Shown: positions 34,737 to 42,556, counted from the first letter of the stretch. The stretch: DNA of 48,877 nt from Yoonia sp. (GCF_017854415.1 NZ_JAFMHR010000005.1:1-48877), one strand, 5' to 3'. The notes: generated by a model not told the origin, from the letters alone. Numbers and translations: made by a program.

Positions 34737-36314
34737 TCAATCAACAAAAAGATGGGGGGTCTGTGCAAGCGTCAGTGCAACTTCGGGCGAGACCCCCAAA
34801 AACTTAACCAAAGCCGCAGCATTTTCGTCCACACTGGCCGTTTCACGCATGCGGGCAGCATCTGCAAACTCCGCGTCGCGGATCGCTTCACGTTCATAAA
34901 TCATATCATTGTAGATCGTCGGCAAAAGGCGCGCGATTGTATCTTCGCTGGTCTGTTCACCTGCAAGACCCACGCGTTTGGCATGCCCGACAAGGTAGTC
35001 GTCATCAAAACTGCATTCAATTTCAAGCAGCCTGACAGTTGCGCGATCCTCGTGGAAATCGGACATCAAATCAAGGCTCGCTGTATCAAGACAAATCACC
35101 AATCGGTCGCTGCCATAATGACTAAACAACATCCGCATCAAGGCACGACGATGCCTGCTGCGCTTACGCAATGATGTCTCAATCCCCCCCAGATCAGGGA
35201 GCGTAGAGTGATCCTCGTTAAACAGGTATTCCAATGCAGGCACATTCGTCTGCGCATTGATTGCTGCGACCAAACGCTTGGCCACATGCCATTGCTTGCA
35301 AGCTATGATCATTAACTCTCGGTCACGCCCCAGCTTTGTATCACGCTCCCAAAACCGTGGACCAAAGCGGCGTCCGACACGGCCACGTTCGGTTAAAAAA
35401 GAAAAGAGGTTCCGCCCTTCGTCCGAGATATCGAATGCCATCCGCTGACTGGCATAAAGGGCGCCCAAATTCTCGCGCAACGCCTGTGCTTCGACGCTGA
35501 TCTTGCGGGCAAATAATCCGTTTTGCCCCAAGAGAAGATCGTGGTGATCATTATAAAACGTGACCGGCATTCCGTAGTCAGAGAACATCAAGAATGTCAG
35601 CGTGCGGTTTTCGATCTCACGGCCGGGGACCAGATGACGGACAAGCGTCTGGAAAAACGTCTCATCGGGAATCCATGTTGTCTTAAAGAACCGCATGACA
35701 TCGCGGCGCTCGACGGTAAAAGCAAGCACGGCCTCAATCGTTTGGCGTCGCAAGCACCACCATTGACTGCCAATCATGACTTGCAGATCGCTTGGGATCT
35801 GCAGTGTAATCTTGAGCTTTTCCTGAAACCCCAAGGCTGCGTAAAAGCGCCATTTCTGCGTCCGTTCATTGAAATAATGGCGGTAGATCAAGCGTTCTTG
35901 GCGGAAACCCGTTTTGATCCAGTTGCTATCAAAAAAGTCGTAACTCTCGATGTAATCCACATCGTTGTGATCCAACATCTGATGGGCGAACTTTGCCGAT
36001 TTGATCGGCATACAATCGCCGGAAACCATATAGAAGTGGGTAGCGCGGGCAAATGCGTCCGTCGCGGCTTCAACTGCGTTTAATGTCGCTTGAACAAGGC
36101 TCCATTCACCCCAACCACATTTAACGCGGCGCTTGGCAAAGACAACATTTGGGTTGCCGGACAACCCGTCTTGAATAGTACGGTAGTCGTCTGCCGAAGC
36201 AGAGGCATCGAAGTGGATAGCAATATAGTCGCCTGCGGCCGTCAACTGATTGGCCTGCGTCACGATCGCCGCAGGGTTCTTATGACACAATAGAATAAAG
36301 GCTATTCTTGCCAT
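34737..36314 (-). CDS. GT14 beta-1,6-N-acetylglucosaminyltransferase with DUF5928-like C-terminus
   Basis: 525-residue protein. The N-terminal ~300 residues match the core-2/I-branching family: ARIAFILLCHKNP start, IHFDASASADDY, GWGEWSLVQATLNAV, THFYMVSGDCMPIKS, GSQWWCLRRQT and WIPDETFFQTLV. No signal peptide or transmembrane segment is present, so it acts in the cytoplasm or at the inner face of the membrane. The C-terminal ~220 residues are a separate, Arg-rich domain that I associate with DUF5928 of Rhodobacterales proteins; its role is unknown. ATG 36314 is chosen because the family N-terminus begins there; upstream in-frame sequence to 36539 has no similarity to it. It is divergent from the sulfotransferase, suggesting a shared glycan pathway. 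Confidence 0.82.
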   Translation of the reverse strand: MARIAFILLCHKNPAAIVTQANQLTAAGDYIAIHFDASASADDYRTIQDGLSGNPNVVFAKRRVKCGWGEWSLVQATLNAVEAATDAFARATHFYMVSGDCMPIKSAKFAHQMLDHNDVDYIESYDFFDSNWIKTGFRQERLIYRHYFNERTQKWRFYAALGFQEKLKITLQIPSDLQVMIGSQWWCLRRQTIEAVLAFTVERRDVMRFFKTTWIPDETFFQTLVRHLVPGREIENRTLTFLMFSDYGMPVTFYNDHHDLLLGQNGLFARKISVEAQALRENLGALYASQRMAFDISDEGRNLFSFLTERGRVGRRFGPRFWERDTKLGRDRELMIIACKQWHVAKRLVAAINAQTNVPALEYLFNEDHSTLPDLGGIETSLRKRSRHRRALMRMLFSHYGSDRLVICLDTASLDLMSDFHEDRATVRLLEIECSFDDDYLVGHAKRVGLAGEQTSEDTIARLLPTIYNDMIYEREAIRDAEFADAARMRETASVDENAAALVKFLGVSPEVALTLAQTPHLFVD

Positions 36315-36444
36315 TGGATGCTCAAGGCCTTGTTCACACGGGTTGCCGCTATGATTGACATAGCGCGAACAGACATTGAAGTTACAGTGTTTCTTTGGTC
36401 TTAATTGGGCAAAGGCCAGAGCGGTCGACAACGAGGGTAATAGC

Positions 36445-37266
36445 GTGGCGAGTTTTCCGGGAACATGGATGACCAAAAGCGAAAGCATGGTGTACCGCGT
36501 AGTGCCCAAATGCGCGTGCTCTTCGATTGGGCAGATCATGTACTATTCAGATCACGGGCGTTTTTTTGACGGCGACATCCATGACGCCAAGACGGATATC
36601 CACAAATGGGCCATCGACAAAAGCCAGCCGCTGATCGGCAAAAACGTCCGCGACCATTCGAGCTATACATTCACCTGTGTCCGCAACCCTTACACGCGGA
36701 TATTGTCGTCGTTTTTTGACAAGATTTGTGGTATTCAGCGCAACGGCAAATACTATCGCGGCAACCTTGTCCCGCTTCTGGTCCAAAAATACGGTATTGA
36801 AGTGGGTGATCCGGACAACGGGTTCGAGTTCGACCAAATCGAGAGTTTCCGTCGCTTTCTGCTATTCGCCCGCGACACCATCCGTTGGCGTCGCCCGATG
36901 GAACCAGACATCCATTGGTCAGCTATGTCCGGCCATATCTCGACGTTCATCGTGAACGGCGGGCGATATGACAAAATTTTCTGGACCGAAGATTTCAATA
37001 CAGGCATGCAAGACGTGCTCGACAATACTCAAACAGCCCATCCCATAGATCTTGCTACAATCCCGCGCTTCAACGAAAGCGAAGGACATGGACCAAAGCG
37101 CGCGCATCCAGTGGCCGACTATTTCGATGACCTGTCGATGCATCTTGTCTATGAGATGTATAAAAAGGACTTCCGTATCTTCAAATATGACTTTGAAAAT
37201 CCGGCCAATAAAATGCCCATCGGTGACATCGACCTTGATGAGGTTCACGCAAAACTTGGTCATTAA
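36445..37266 (+). CDS. Sulfotransferase family 2 protein
   Basis: 273-residue PAPS-dependent sulfotransferase resembling carbohydrate (HNK-1/chondroitin-type) enzymes. The 5'-phosphosulfate loop is PKCACSSI (21-28) and the 3'-phosphate motif RNPYTRILSSF (80-90). KRAHPVADYFDDLSMHLVYEMYKKDF at the C-terminus (with the usual Y...DF pattern) completes the family layout. GTG 36445 was preferred: GAGGG lies 7 nt upstream and MASFPGTWM matches related N-termini as I recall them; ATG 36469 is the alternative. It would transfer sulfate to a polysaccharide, plausibly one built with the divergent GT14 enzyme. Confidence 0.82.
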   Translation: MASFPGTWMTKSESMVYRVVPKCACSSIGQIMYYSDHGRFFDGDIHDAKTDIHKWAIDKSQPLIGKNVRDHSSYTFTCVRNPYTRILSSFFDKICGIQRNGKYYRGNLVPLLVQKYGIEVGDPDNGFEFDQIESFRRFLLFARDTIRWRRPMEPDIHWSAMSGHISTFIVNGGRYDKIFWTEDFNTGMQDVLDNTQTAHPIDLATIPRFNESEGHGPKRAHPVADYFDDLSMHLVYEMYKKDFRIFKYDFENPANKMPIGDIDLDEVHAKLGH

Positions 37267-37274
37267 AGCCGCAA

Positions 37275-37335
37275 GGGGGCTGTCTGCCCCCTCGGCCTAC
37301 GGCCTCTCCCCCGAGGATATTTAGGCTCGGAAGAA
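37275..37335 (+). repeat. REP-like extragenic element, copy B
   Basis: Hairpin GGGGGC TGTCT GCCCCC (37275-37291), then GGCC TAC GGCC nested in CCTCGG/CCGAGG (37290-37316), then a 21-base tail (37315-37335) starting GGATATTTAG and ending CTCGGAAGAA. The tail is repeated exactly, inverted, at 37460-37480 and with three changes in copy A. Confidence 0.78.
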
Positions 37336-37417
37336 GTCGGATTTACGAACGATTAACCAGCGTTAGATATGAATAACTGCGGCACAGGCAGGGATGCCGA
37401 TGGCCGTCGACGAAGAA

Positions 37418-37448
37418 ACCGCTGTTGCGCCTGAGTGCCAACAGCGGT
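37418..37448. repeat. 9-bp inverted repeat between copies B and C
   Basis: ACCGCTGTT (37418-37426) and AACAGCGGT (37440-37448) with a 13-nt loop. No T-run follows on either strand, so it is not an obvious terminator. It may be an operator or a structured RNA. Confidence 0.55.
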
Positions 37449-37459
37449 GGATTCCGCTA

Positions 37460-37480
37460 TTCTTCCGAGCCTAAATATCC
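37460..37480 (-). repeat. REP-like extragenic element, inverted tail copy C
   Basis: Exact 21-base inverted copy of the tail of copy B, 124 bp away, followed (on its own strand) by no hairpin of the A/B type but preceded by a CCGGCGGGG segment. It appears to be a partial copy. Confidence 0.75.
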
Positions 37481-37570
37481 CCGCCGGAGGCATTAAAGTT
37501 CCTTTTGCCTCGACAGTCACAACGACCGCGTTAGTTCCTTGAAATAGCAAGCAAACGAGGGACGTAGCAC

Positions 37571-38278
37571 GTGTCAGTGGTTTTGATCTTAGGAAGTGGT
37601 CCAAACGTTGTTGCTAGCCGTGACTGGCAGCGCGATCCGTTCGACCGCATTGTTGCCATCAACAACGCATGGGCAGTGCGTCCTGATTGGGATGATCTTA
37701 TTCACCCAGATGATTTTCCTCTGGCCCGGATGCCACTGGTTTTAGCACGTCATCAACGGATTATTCGCGCATCGGACTATGTTCCCTTGCAAAACAATTA
37801 TGGTGGTTTTGTCTATGCGGGCGGAACTATGGCATTCACGGCATGCTATTGGGCCTTGGCCGCGCTAAAGCCAAAGGTCATCGCAGTGATGGGCTGTGAC
37901 ATGGTTTATGATAACGCCAGCAAGACCCATTTTTATGGCCAAGGAACCGCTGACCCACTCAGGCAAGATGTTACCTTGCGATCACTCGAAGCTAAATCGG
38001 CCCGCCTTATAGCGCTGGCCGCGCGCCAAGGCTGTGCAATGGTCAACCTATCAACCGATCCCAGCCGGTTGGTTTTCCCGCGTTCCAAGATTGAAGACTT
38101 GGCCACGACACTGCCATGTCCAATGCACGTGCAAGCAATTGACAATGCCCTCGCCCAAGAGGCAACGCTCGACTACTACGTCCCGTCCGGCAAGTACTGG
38201 AAAGAAGAAGGCAGATTTGACGCTAGCGCGATTGACGCGCTGGATGCGCTTTGGCTTACAGCAGTCCCTGCGCTTTAA
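37571..38278 (+). CDS. Rossmann-like protein, possibly glycosyltransferase/DUF115-like
   Basis: 235-residue protein without a firm family. The N-terminus VVLILGSGPNVVASRDW and IVAINNAW resemble the G-x-G-P nucleotide-sugar loop and the following strand of MptE/DUF115 and GT42 sialyltransferase folds. GGFVYAGGTMAFTACYWA, VIAVMGCDMVYD and a late acidic/aromatic tail (DYYVPSGKYWKEEGRF) are the other conserved-looking parts. GTG start with GAGGG 9 nt upstream. It follows the sulfotransferase on the same strand after the repeat-rich gap and overlaps the end of the convergent adenosine kinase gene by 23 bp. A sugar-modifying role is suggested only by location and fold. Confidence 0.55.
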   Translation: MSVVLILGSGPNVVASRDWQRDPFDRIVAINNAWAVRPDWDDLIHPDDFPLARMPLVLARHQRIIRASDYVPLQNNYGGFVYAGGTMAFTACYWALAALKPKVIAVMGCDMVYDNASKTHFYGQGTADPLRQDVTLRSLEAKSARLIALAARQGCAMVNLSTDPSRLVFPRSKIEDLATTLPCPMHVQAIDNALAQEATLDYYVPSGKYWKEEGRFDASAIDALDALWLTAVPAL

Positions 38279-39248
38279 AGATCGCTTTAAGGTCGGCTTC
38301 GGGACGTGCCCCGATGTGGCTGATCACCTCGGATGCGGCGAGGTTGCCCATCTTTCCGCAAACTTCCAAATCGTGACCATTGCTAAGCCCCCAAAGGAAC
38401 GCCCCCGCGAACAGATCACCCGCGCCAGTCGCGTCTACGATATCAGTCGGCACAGCGGGAACATGCCAGCGCTGGCCTTCTGCCAAGATATGCACGCCGT
38501 GTTCACTGTCCGTGCAAGCAACGATGGCCACATCAGACGCGGCTTGCGCTAATGCACCGTCGAAGTCTTCTGTCTGGTACATCGACAGCATTTCAGCGCG
38601 GTTGCAGAACAGCAGGTCAACGTGATCGCGGACCATATCGCGGAACGCATCGCGGTGGCGCTCAATGCAAAACGGATCAGACAGCGTAATCGACACACGT
38701 CCGCCAGCACCCTTGCAAGCATCAATCGCTTTGGCAAAAGCGGCTTTACTGTCAGGCCCGTCAAAGCGGTAGCCCTCAAGATAAATCCATTCGGCCTCCG
38801 CCATCTGGTCCGTATCAATGTCGTCTGGCGACAAAAACTCTGTCACCCCAAGATAGGTGTTCATCGACCGCTCCCCGTCGGGCGTGACGATCACAATGCA
38901 GCGGCCGGTTTCAGCTTCTTCCGACTTGGGCGCGAGGGTGGTTTCATAAACAGCCCCTTGGGCGCGCAGGTCGTGCGCGAAAATCGCGCCAAGCTGGTCG
39001 TCTTTGACCTTGCCAACGTAGGCTGTCCGCCCACCCAAATGCGCAACGCCTGCAATTGTGTTGGCCGCAGACCCACCACTGATTTCTTTGGCAGGACCAA
39101 CACGGGAATACAGATTAACCGCCCGGTCCATATCGATCAGCTGCATGATGCCTTTTTGCACGCCTGCCTCAGCCAGAAACGCATCTTCGGCACGTGCCAA
39201 GACATCCACCATCGCATTGCCGATGCCGACAACCTGAAATTTTTTCAT
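38256..39248 (-). CDS. Adenosine kinase (PfkB family)
   Basis: 330-residue sugar/nucleoside kinase. The N-terminal GIGNAMVDVLA, GGSAANTIAGVAHLGG (substrate loop) and C-terminal DATGAGDLFAGAFLWG (anion hole and catalytic Asp) are PfkB signatures. The overall layout matches the alphaproteobacterial adenosine kinase group, which salvages adenosine to AMP. The start overlaps the nth stop (ATGA), so the two are translated together. The end overlaps the convergent Rossmann-like gene by 23 bp. Confidence 0.88.
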   Translation of the reverse strand: MKKFQVVGIGNAMVDVLARAEDAFLAEAGVQKGIMQLIDMDRAVNLYSRVGPAKEISGGSAANTIAGVAHLGGRTAYVGKVKDDQLGAIFAHDLRAQGAVYETTLAPKSEEAETGRCIVIVTPDGERSMNTYLGVTEFLSPDDIDTDQMAEAEWIYLEGYRFDGPDSKAAFAKAIDACKGAGGRVSITLSDPFCIERHRDAFRDMVRDHVDLLFCNRAEMLSMYQTEDFDGALAQAASDVAIVACTDSEHGVHILAEGQRWHVPAVPTDIVDATGAGDLFAGAFLWGLSNGHDLEVCGKMGNLAASEVISHIGARPEADLKAIFKAQGLL

Positions 39249-39889
39249 AGGTTTTTATCCTCAAACATACATAGGTCGCGGACCAAACAGGCCGCGCATT
39301 TAGGTTTTCGCGCAACGCAAACGTAGCGGCCATGCAAGATCATCCAGTGATGCGCATGAAGCTGAAAATCAGCAGGCACATGGTCTTCGATCGCGCGTTC
39401 TACCGCGTCGACATCTTTTCCGGGCGCAACACCACTGCGGTTTCCAAAACGGAAAATATGCGTATCGACTGCCTGTGCGGGCTGACCCCACCACATATTC
39501 AGAACCACATTCGCAGTTTTGCGGCCAACACCGGGTAACGACTGTAGCGCAGCGCGGGAATTAGGAACCTCGCCACCGTATTCATCCACCAAAAGCTGGC
39601 TCATCTTGATGACGTTTTTCGCTTTTTGGCGGAACAGTCCGATAGTCTTGATGTGGTCTGTCACACCCTCAAGCCCCAGATCGAGCATTTTTTGCGGCGT
39701 GTCAGCGATTTTGAACAGTGCGCGTGTGGCTTTGTTCACGCCCGCATCGGTCGCTTGCGCCGACAGGGCGACCGCGACGACAAGCGTGTAAACATTCACA
39801 TGCTCAAGCTCGCCCTTTGGTTCGGCCTCTGCAGCCCGGAACCGTTCAAAGATCTCGCGGACCGTATGATAATCAAGCTGTTTTGCCAT
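39245..39889 (-). CDS. nth: Endonuclease III
   Basis: 214-residue DNA glycosylase/AP lyase removing oxidised pyrimidines. Helix-hairpin-helix LPGVGRKTA (118-126) with catalytic Lys124, catalytic Asp142 in AVDTHIFR, and the 4Fe-4S cluster Cys191-x6-Cys198-x2-Cys201-x5-Cys207. All are offset by four from the E. coli numbering. ATG 39889 is used; the frame extends to 39940 without family similarity. It is divergent from an alkylation-repair gene, making a small base-repair cluster. Confidence 0.95.
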   Translation of the reverse strand: MAKQLDYHTVREIFERFRAAEAEPKGELEHVNVYTLVVAVALSAQATDAGVNKATRALFKIADTPQKMLDLGLEGVTDHIKTIGLFRQKAKNVIKMSQLLVDEYGGEVPNSRAALQSLPGVGRKTANVVLNMWWGQPAQAVDTHIFRFGNRSGVAPGKDVDAVERAIEDHVPADFQLHAHHWMILHGRYVCVARKPKCAACLVRDLCMFEDKNL

Positions 39890-39983
39890 GAAAACGGGTA
39901 TGCCCTTATGCACCAAAGGGGGCAAGCGCCAGATGCGCAATTTTCGGGTCGCGCGGTGCGCGACGACCCCCTAAGTTCACCTT

Positions 39984-40832
39984 ATGGAACAAAAAGAAAC
40001 ATATCATTACCAAGTGATGCGCCGCGCAATCGAGGCAATCGATGCCGCAGGTGACAGCCCAATGACTTTGGCCGATCTGGCCGCGGATATGAACATGAGC
40101 CCTGCACATTTTCAGCGGCTTTTTTCGTCGTGGGTCGGTGTGTCGCCAAAACGCTATCAGCAATATCTAACCCTCGCGCACGCGAAAACCCTGCTCCGCG
40201 ACCGCTTTACCACGCTGGACACAGCCCATGCTGTTGGCCTTTCAGGCAGCGGGCGTCTGCACGATCTTTTCGTGCGCTGGGAAGCAATGAGCCCCGGTGA
40301 CTATGCGCGCGACGGCGCCGGACTCGCGATTTATTGGGGCTGGTTCGAAAGCCATTTTGGCCCGGCTTTAGTGATGGGCACCACACGTGGCATCTGCGGA
40401 TTGGCATTCGCTGCAGAGGCCGGTCCAGAACCCGCAATGACAGACCTGAAATCACGCTGGCCAAAAGCGACGTTTATCGAAGATCCCAGCCGGTTGCGCG
40501 ATTGGGCAACAGCCGCCCTTGGTATGACGGGCGAAACCCAGTTGCACATGATCGGCGCACCCTTCCAGCTTCAGGTGTGGGAAGCACTGTTAACCATACC
40601 TTCGGGGCATGTCACAACCTATTCCGAAATCGCGCAATCCATCGGGAAACCCAAAGCCGTGCGTGCCGTTGGAACCGCTGTCGGGCGCAATCCGGTAAGT
40701 TGGCTGATCCCTTGCCACCGTGCCCTGCGCAAGTCGGGTGCACTGGGCGGGTATCACTGGGGGCTGCCCGTCAAGCGGGCGATGCTGGCGTGGGAATCTG
40801 CGCGCGTAGACGCGCAGTCACCTCAGGTGTGA
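39984..40832 (+). CDS. AraC-type HTH / methylated-DNA-cysteine S-methyltransferase fusion
   Basis: 282-residue fusion: an AraC-type helix-turn-helix (about 10-105: TLADLAADMNMSPAHFQRLF and GRLHDLFVRWEAMSPGDY) joined to an O6-alkylguanine-DNA alkyltransferase domain. That domain has HVTTYSEIAQSIGKPKAVRAVG and the active-site PCHRA with the acceptor cysteine. The N-terminal Ada phosphotriester domain with its four-Cys zinc site is missing, so it should repair O6-methylguanine but cannot sense methylphosphotriesters as E. coli Ada does. It is divergent from nth across about 95 bp. Start at ATG 39984; its Shine-Dalgarno is weak. Confidence 0.92.
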   Translation: MEQKETYHYQVMRRAIEAIDAAGDSPMTLADLAADMNMSPAHFQRLFSSWVGVSPKRYQQYLTLAHAKTLLRDRFTTLDTAHAVGLSGSGRLHDLFVRWEAMSPGDYARDGAGLAIYWGWFESHFGPALVMGTTRGICGLAFAAEAGPEPAMTDLKSRWPKATFIEDPSRLRDWATAALGMTGETQLHMIGAPFQLQVWEALLTIPSGHVTTYSEIAQSIGKPKAVRAVGTAVGRNPVSWLIPCHRALRKSGALGGYHWGLPVKRAMLAWESARVDAQSPQV

Positions 40833-40846
40833 TGATTGGGCGGAAG

Positions 40847-40875
40847 TTGACCTATTGTCGGCACGATATTGGATA
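40847..40875 (+). promoter_or_regulatory. Candidate sigma-70 promoter of the OmpA-like gene
   Basis: TTGACC (40847-40852), 17-bp spacer, TGGATA (40870-40875), about 75 nt before the ATG of the lipoprotein gene. The -35 is strong and the -10 weaker. Confidence 0.45.
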
Positions 40876-40951
40876 ACACTGCGCAAAGGTTTATAGAAAG
40901 AGGTATGAAGCCTGCGCGACATGCGCACCCATATCAAATGGAATCATAACC

Positions 40952-41608
40952 ATGACTTTTAGAAAATTCCCTCTTGTTCTTGCCGCATCTGCAATGACGT
41001 TTGTTGCAGCTTGTGACGCTAACGGACCAAACCAAAGCCAGAACACACAACAAGGTGCTATCCTTGGTGCTTTGGGTGGTGCTGCAATTGGCGCAATTGC
41101 AAACCGCAATGACGACACCCGTGGCCGCAATCAGGCGGCTTTGGCGGGCGCTCTGTTGGGGGCCGGTGCCGGTGCCGCAATTGGCAACAACCTCGACAAG
41201 CAAGCCGAAGAATTGCGCCGCTCGCTACGCAGTGACGTGGGCGTGTCCAACAACGGTAGCAACCTTGTTGTGATCCTAAGCCAAGACCTGCTGTTCGCAA
41301 CCAACAGTACGACCGTCTCTGGTACATCGCAGAACGAATTGCTGACTGTGGCGAATTCGCTGAACCGCTACCCCAACACGACTGTGAACGTCATCGGCCA
41401 TACGGATAACGTGGGCGACGCGTCATTCAACCAAGGTCTGTCGGAGCGCCGCGCACAAGCCGTCGCCGGTATCTTGCTAAACGGTGGCGTTGCCAATTCT
41501 CGCGTCCGTGCCATTGGCGCAGGTGAAAACCAGCCGATCGCATCGAACCTGAATGCCTCTGGCCGTCAGATGAACCGCCGTGTTGAGATCATCATCACAC
41601 CAAACTAA
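40952..41608 (+). CDS. OmpA family lipoprotein with glycine-zipper domain
   Basis: 218-residue outer-membrane lipoprotein. The signal sequence ends in FVAACDANG (lipobox Cys at about 21). A Gly/Ala-rich zipper (GAILGALGGAAIGAIANR and GALLGAGAGAAIGNNLDKQ) spans about 35-75. An OmpA C-terminal peptidoglycan-binding domain follows, with VIGHTDNVGDASFNQGLSERRA and NRRVEIIITPN. It should anchor the envelope to peptidoglycan. Shine-Dalgarno GGAA 8 nt upstream. A strong terminator lies 25 bp downstream. Confidence 0.93.
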   Translation: MTFRKFPLVLAASAMTFVAACDANGPNQSQNTQQGAILGALGGAAIGAIANRNDDTRGRNQAALAGALLGAGAGAAIGNNLDKQAEELRRSLRSDVGVSNNGSNLVVILSQDLLFATNSTTVSGTSQNELLTVANSLNRYPNTTVNVIGHTDNVGDASFNQGLSERRAQAVAGILLNGGVANSRVRAIGAGENQPIASNLNASGRQMNRRVEIIITPN

Positions 41609-41632
41609 GCGATCATCACTGATTGCCAAATG

Positions 41633-41663
41633 AAGGGGTCGCAGCCATGCGGCCCCTTTCTTG
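41633..41663 (+). terminator. Rho-independent terminator of the OmpA-like gene
   Basis: 11-bp stem (AAGGGGTCGCA 41633-41643 / TGCGGCCCCTT 41648-41658; one G-T pair), loop GCCA, followed by a T-rich TCTTGTTG. Confidence 0.85.
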
Positions 41664-41700
41664 TTGTGGACACCCCATGTTGGTCATATAATTTTACCAA
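41664..41700 (+). promoter_or_regulatory. gntR-family gene promoter with self-operator
   Basis: -35 TTGTGG (41664-41669), 17-bp spacer and perfect -10 TATAAT (41687-41692). The -10 lies inside a 21-bp imperfect palindrome (41680-41700; arms TTGGTCA / TTACCAA). It differs from the glcD operator at 2 of 21 positions and carries the -10 at the same offset (seven bases in), so autorepression is likely. Confidence 0.72.
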
Positions 41701-41717
41701 TAATATGTGGAAATTGA

Positions 41718-42485
41718 ATGCCCTTTGAACCAGTCCAGCAAGAGAAACTGTCGCACGGTGTGATCCGTCAAATCGAGGGATTGATCCTGCGTGGCATCCT
41801 GCGCCCCGGTGAACGCCTCCCCTCGGAGCGCGAATTGAGCGAACGCATGAGCGTCTCGCGTCCGTCTTTGCGCGAAGCGCTTGGTGACTTGCAAGAACGT
41901 GGCCTGCTGACTTCCAAGGCAGGCGCGGGTGTCTATGTGGCCGACGTGCTAGGCTCTGCCTTTGCACCAGCTTTGGTCAAATTGTTTTCGACGCATGACA
42001 AAGCGGTCTTTGATTACATCAGCTTTCGCCGCGACATGGAGGGCTTGGCCGCAGAACGCGCGGCGCGCATAGCAAGCGATACCGATCTCAAAGTCATCAA
42101 CACGATTTTTGAAAAAATGGAAGCGGCCCATCAAAAGCGGAACCCCGCAGACGAGGCCCATCTTGATGCCAATTTTCATCTGTCGATCATTGAAGCCAGC
42201 CACAACGTCATCATGCTGCACATGATGCGGTCAATGTATGAATTGCTGCGTGAGGGCGTGTTCTATAACCGCACAATCATGTTCAAGCAACGTATGACGC
42301 GGGACGCGCTGTTGGAACAACACCGCACCATCAACATAGCGTTGCAAGCGCGCGATCCAGCGGGCGCGCGCGCTGCTATCGAACAGCATCTCGACTTTGT
42401 AGAGACAGCCCTGTCAGAGCAGCAAAAGGCCGACAATAACGAAGCCTTTGCGCAACGACGCCTTGAGCACGAATCCAGCCGTTAA
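41718..42485 (+). CDS. FadR-subfamily GntR transcriptional regulator (probable glycolate operon regulator)
   Basis: 255-residue regulator. The N-terminal winged helix contains LRPGERLPSERELSERM and SRPSLREALGDLQERGLL. The C-terminal FCD ligand domain has the metal-binding pattern Asp-His in DANFHLSI, His in EQHRTI and His in EQHLDF; such domains bind short organic acids. The promoter carries the same palindrome as glcD, 18 kb away, so it probably senses glycolate or a related acid and represses glcDEF and itself. GlcC, LldR and PdhR are the nearest family names; none is assigned. Confidence 0.85.
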   Translation: MPFEPVQQEKLSHGVIRQIEGLILRGILRPGERLPSERELSERMSVSRPSLREALGDLQERGLLTSKAGAGVYVADVLGSAFAPALVKLFSTHDKAVFDYISFRRDMEGLAAERAARIASDTDLKVINTIFEKMEAAHQKRNPADEAHLDANFHLSIIEASHNVIMLHMMRSMYELLREGVFYNRTIMFKQRMTRDALLEQHRTINIALQARDPAGARAAIEQHLDFVETALSEQQKADNNEAFAQRRLEHESSR

Positions 42486-42497
42486 ACAGTTGCCCAC

Positions 42498-42531
42498 GAA
42501 AAAGCCCGACTGCAAATACTGCAATCGGGCT
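42498..42531 (-). terminator. Terminator of the F0 ATP synthase operon
   Basis: Stem AGCCCGA (42503-42509) / TCGGGCT (42525-42531), one C-A mismatch, then TGCA/TGCA around an AATAC loop. On the minus strand it is followed by T5 (plus-strand A5 at 42499-42503). The plus side has no T-run, so it mainly serves the minus-strand operon, though it could slow the convergent gntR transcript. Confidence 0.8.
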
Positions 42532-42556
42532 ATAACAAGTTCAAAACATTCAAATG

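Larger units (their letters stand above)
37267..37570. other. 304-bp non-coding interval rich in inverted repeats
   Basis: No credible gene is present. The interval contains repeat copy B (37275-37335), a 9-bp inverted repeat (37418-37448) and the inverted repeat copy C (37460-37480). The remainder shows a GAGGG ribosome binding site just before the GTG at 37571. It could form a large cruciform in which copies B and C pair. Confidence 0.7.

Noticed and set aside
37267-37570. Insertion sequence remnant
   Set aside because: Inverted repeats are present, but no transposase fragment or target duplication is seen; copy A elsewhere shows this is an extragenic repeat family.
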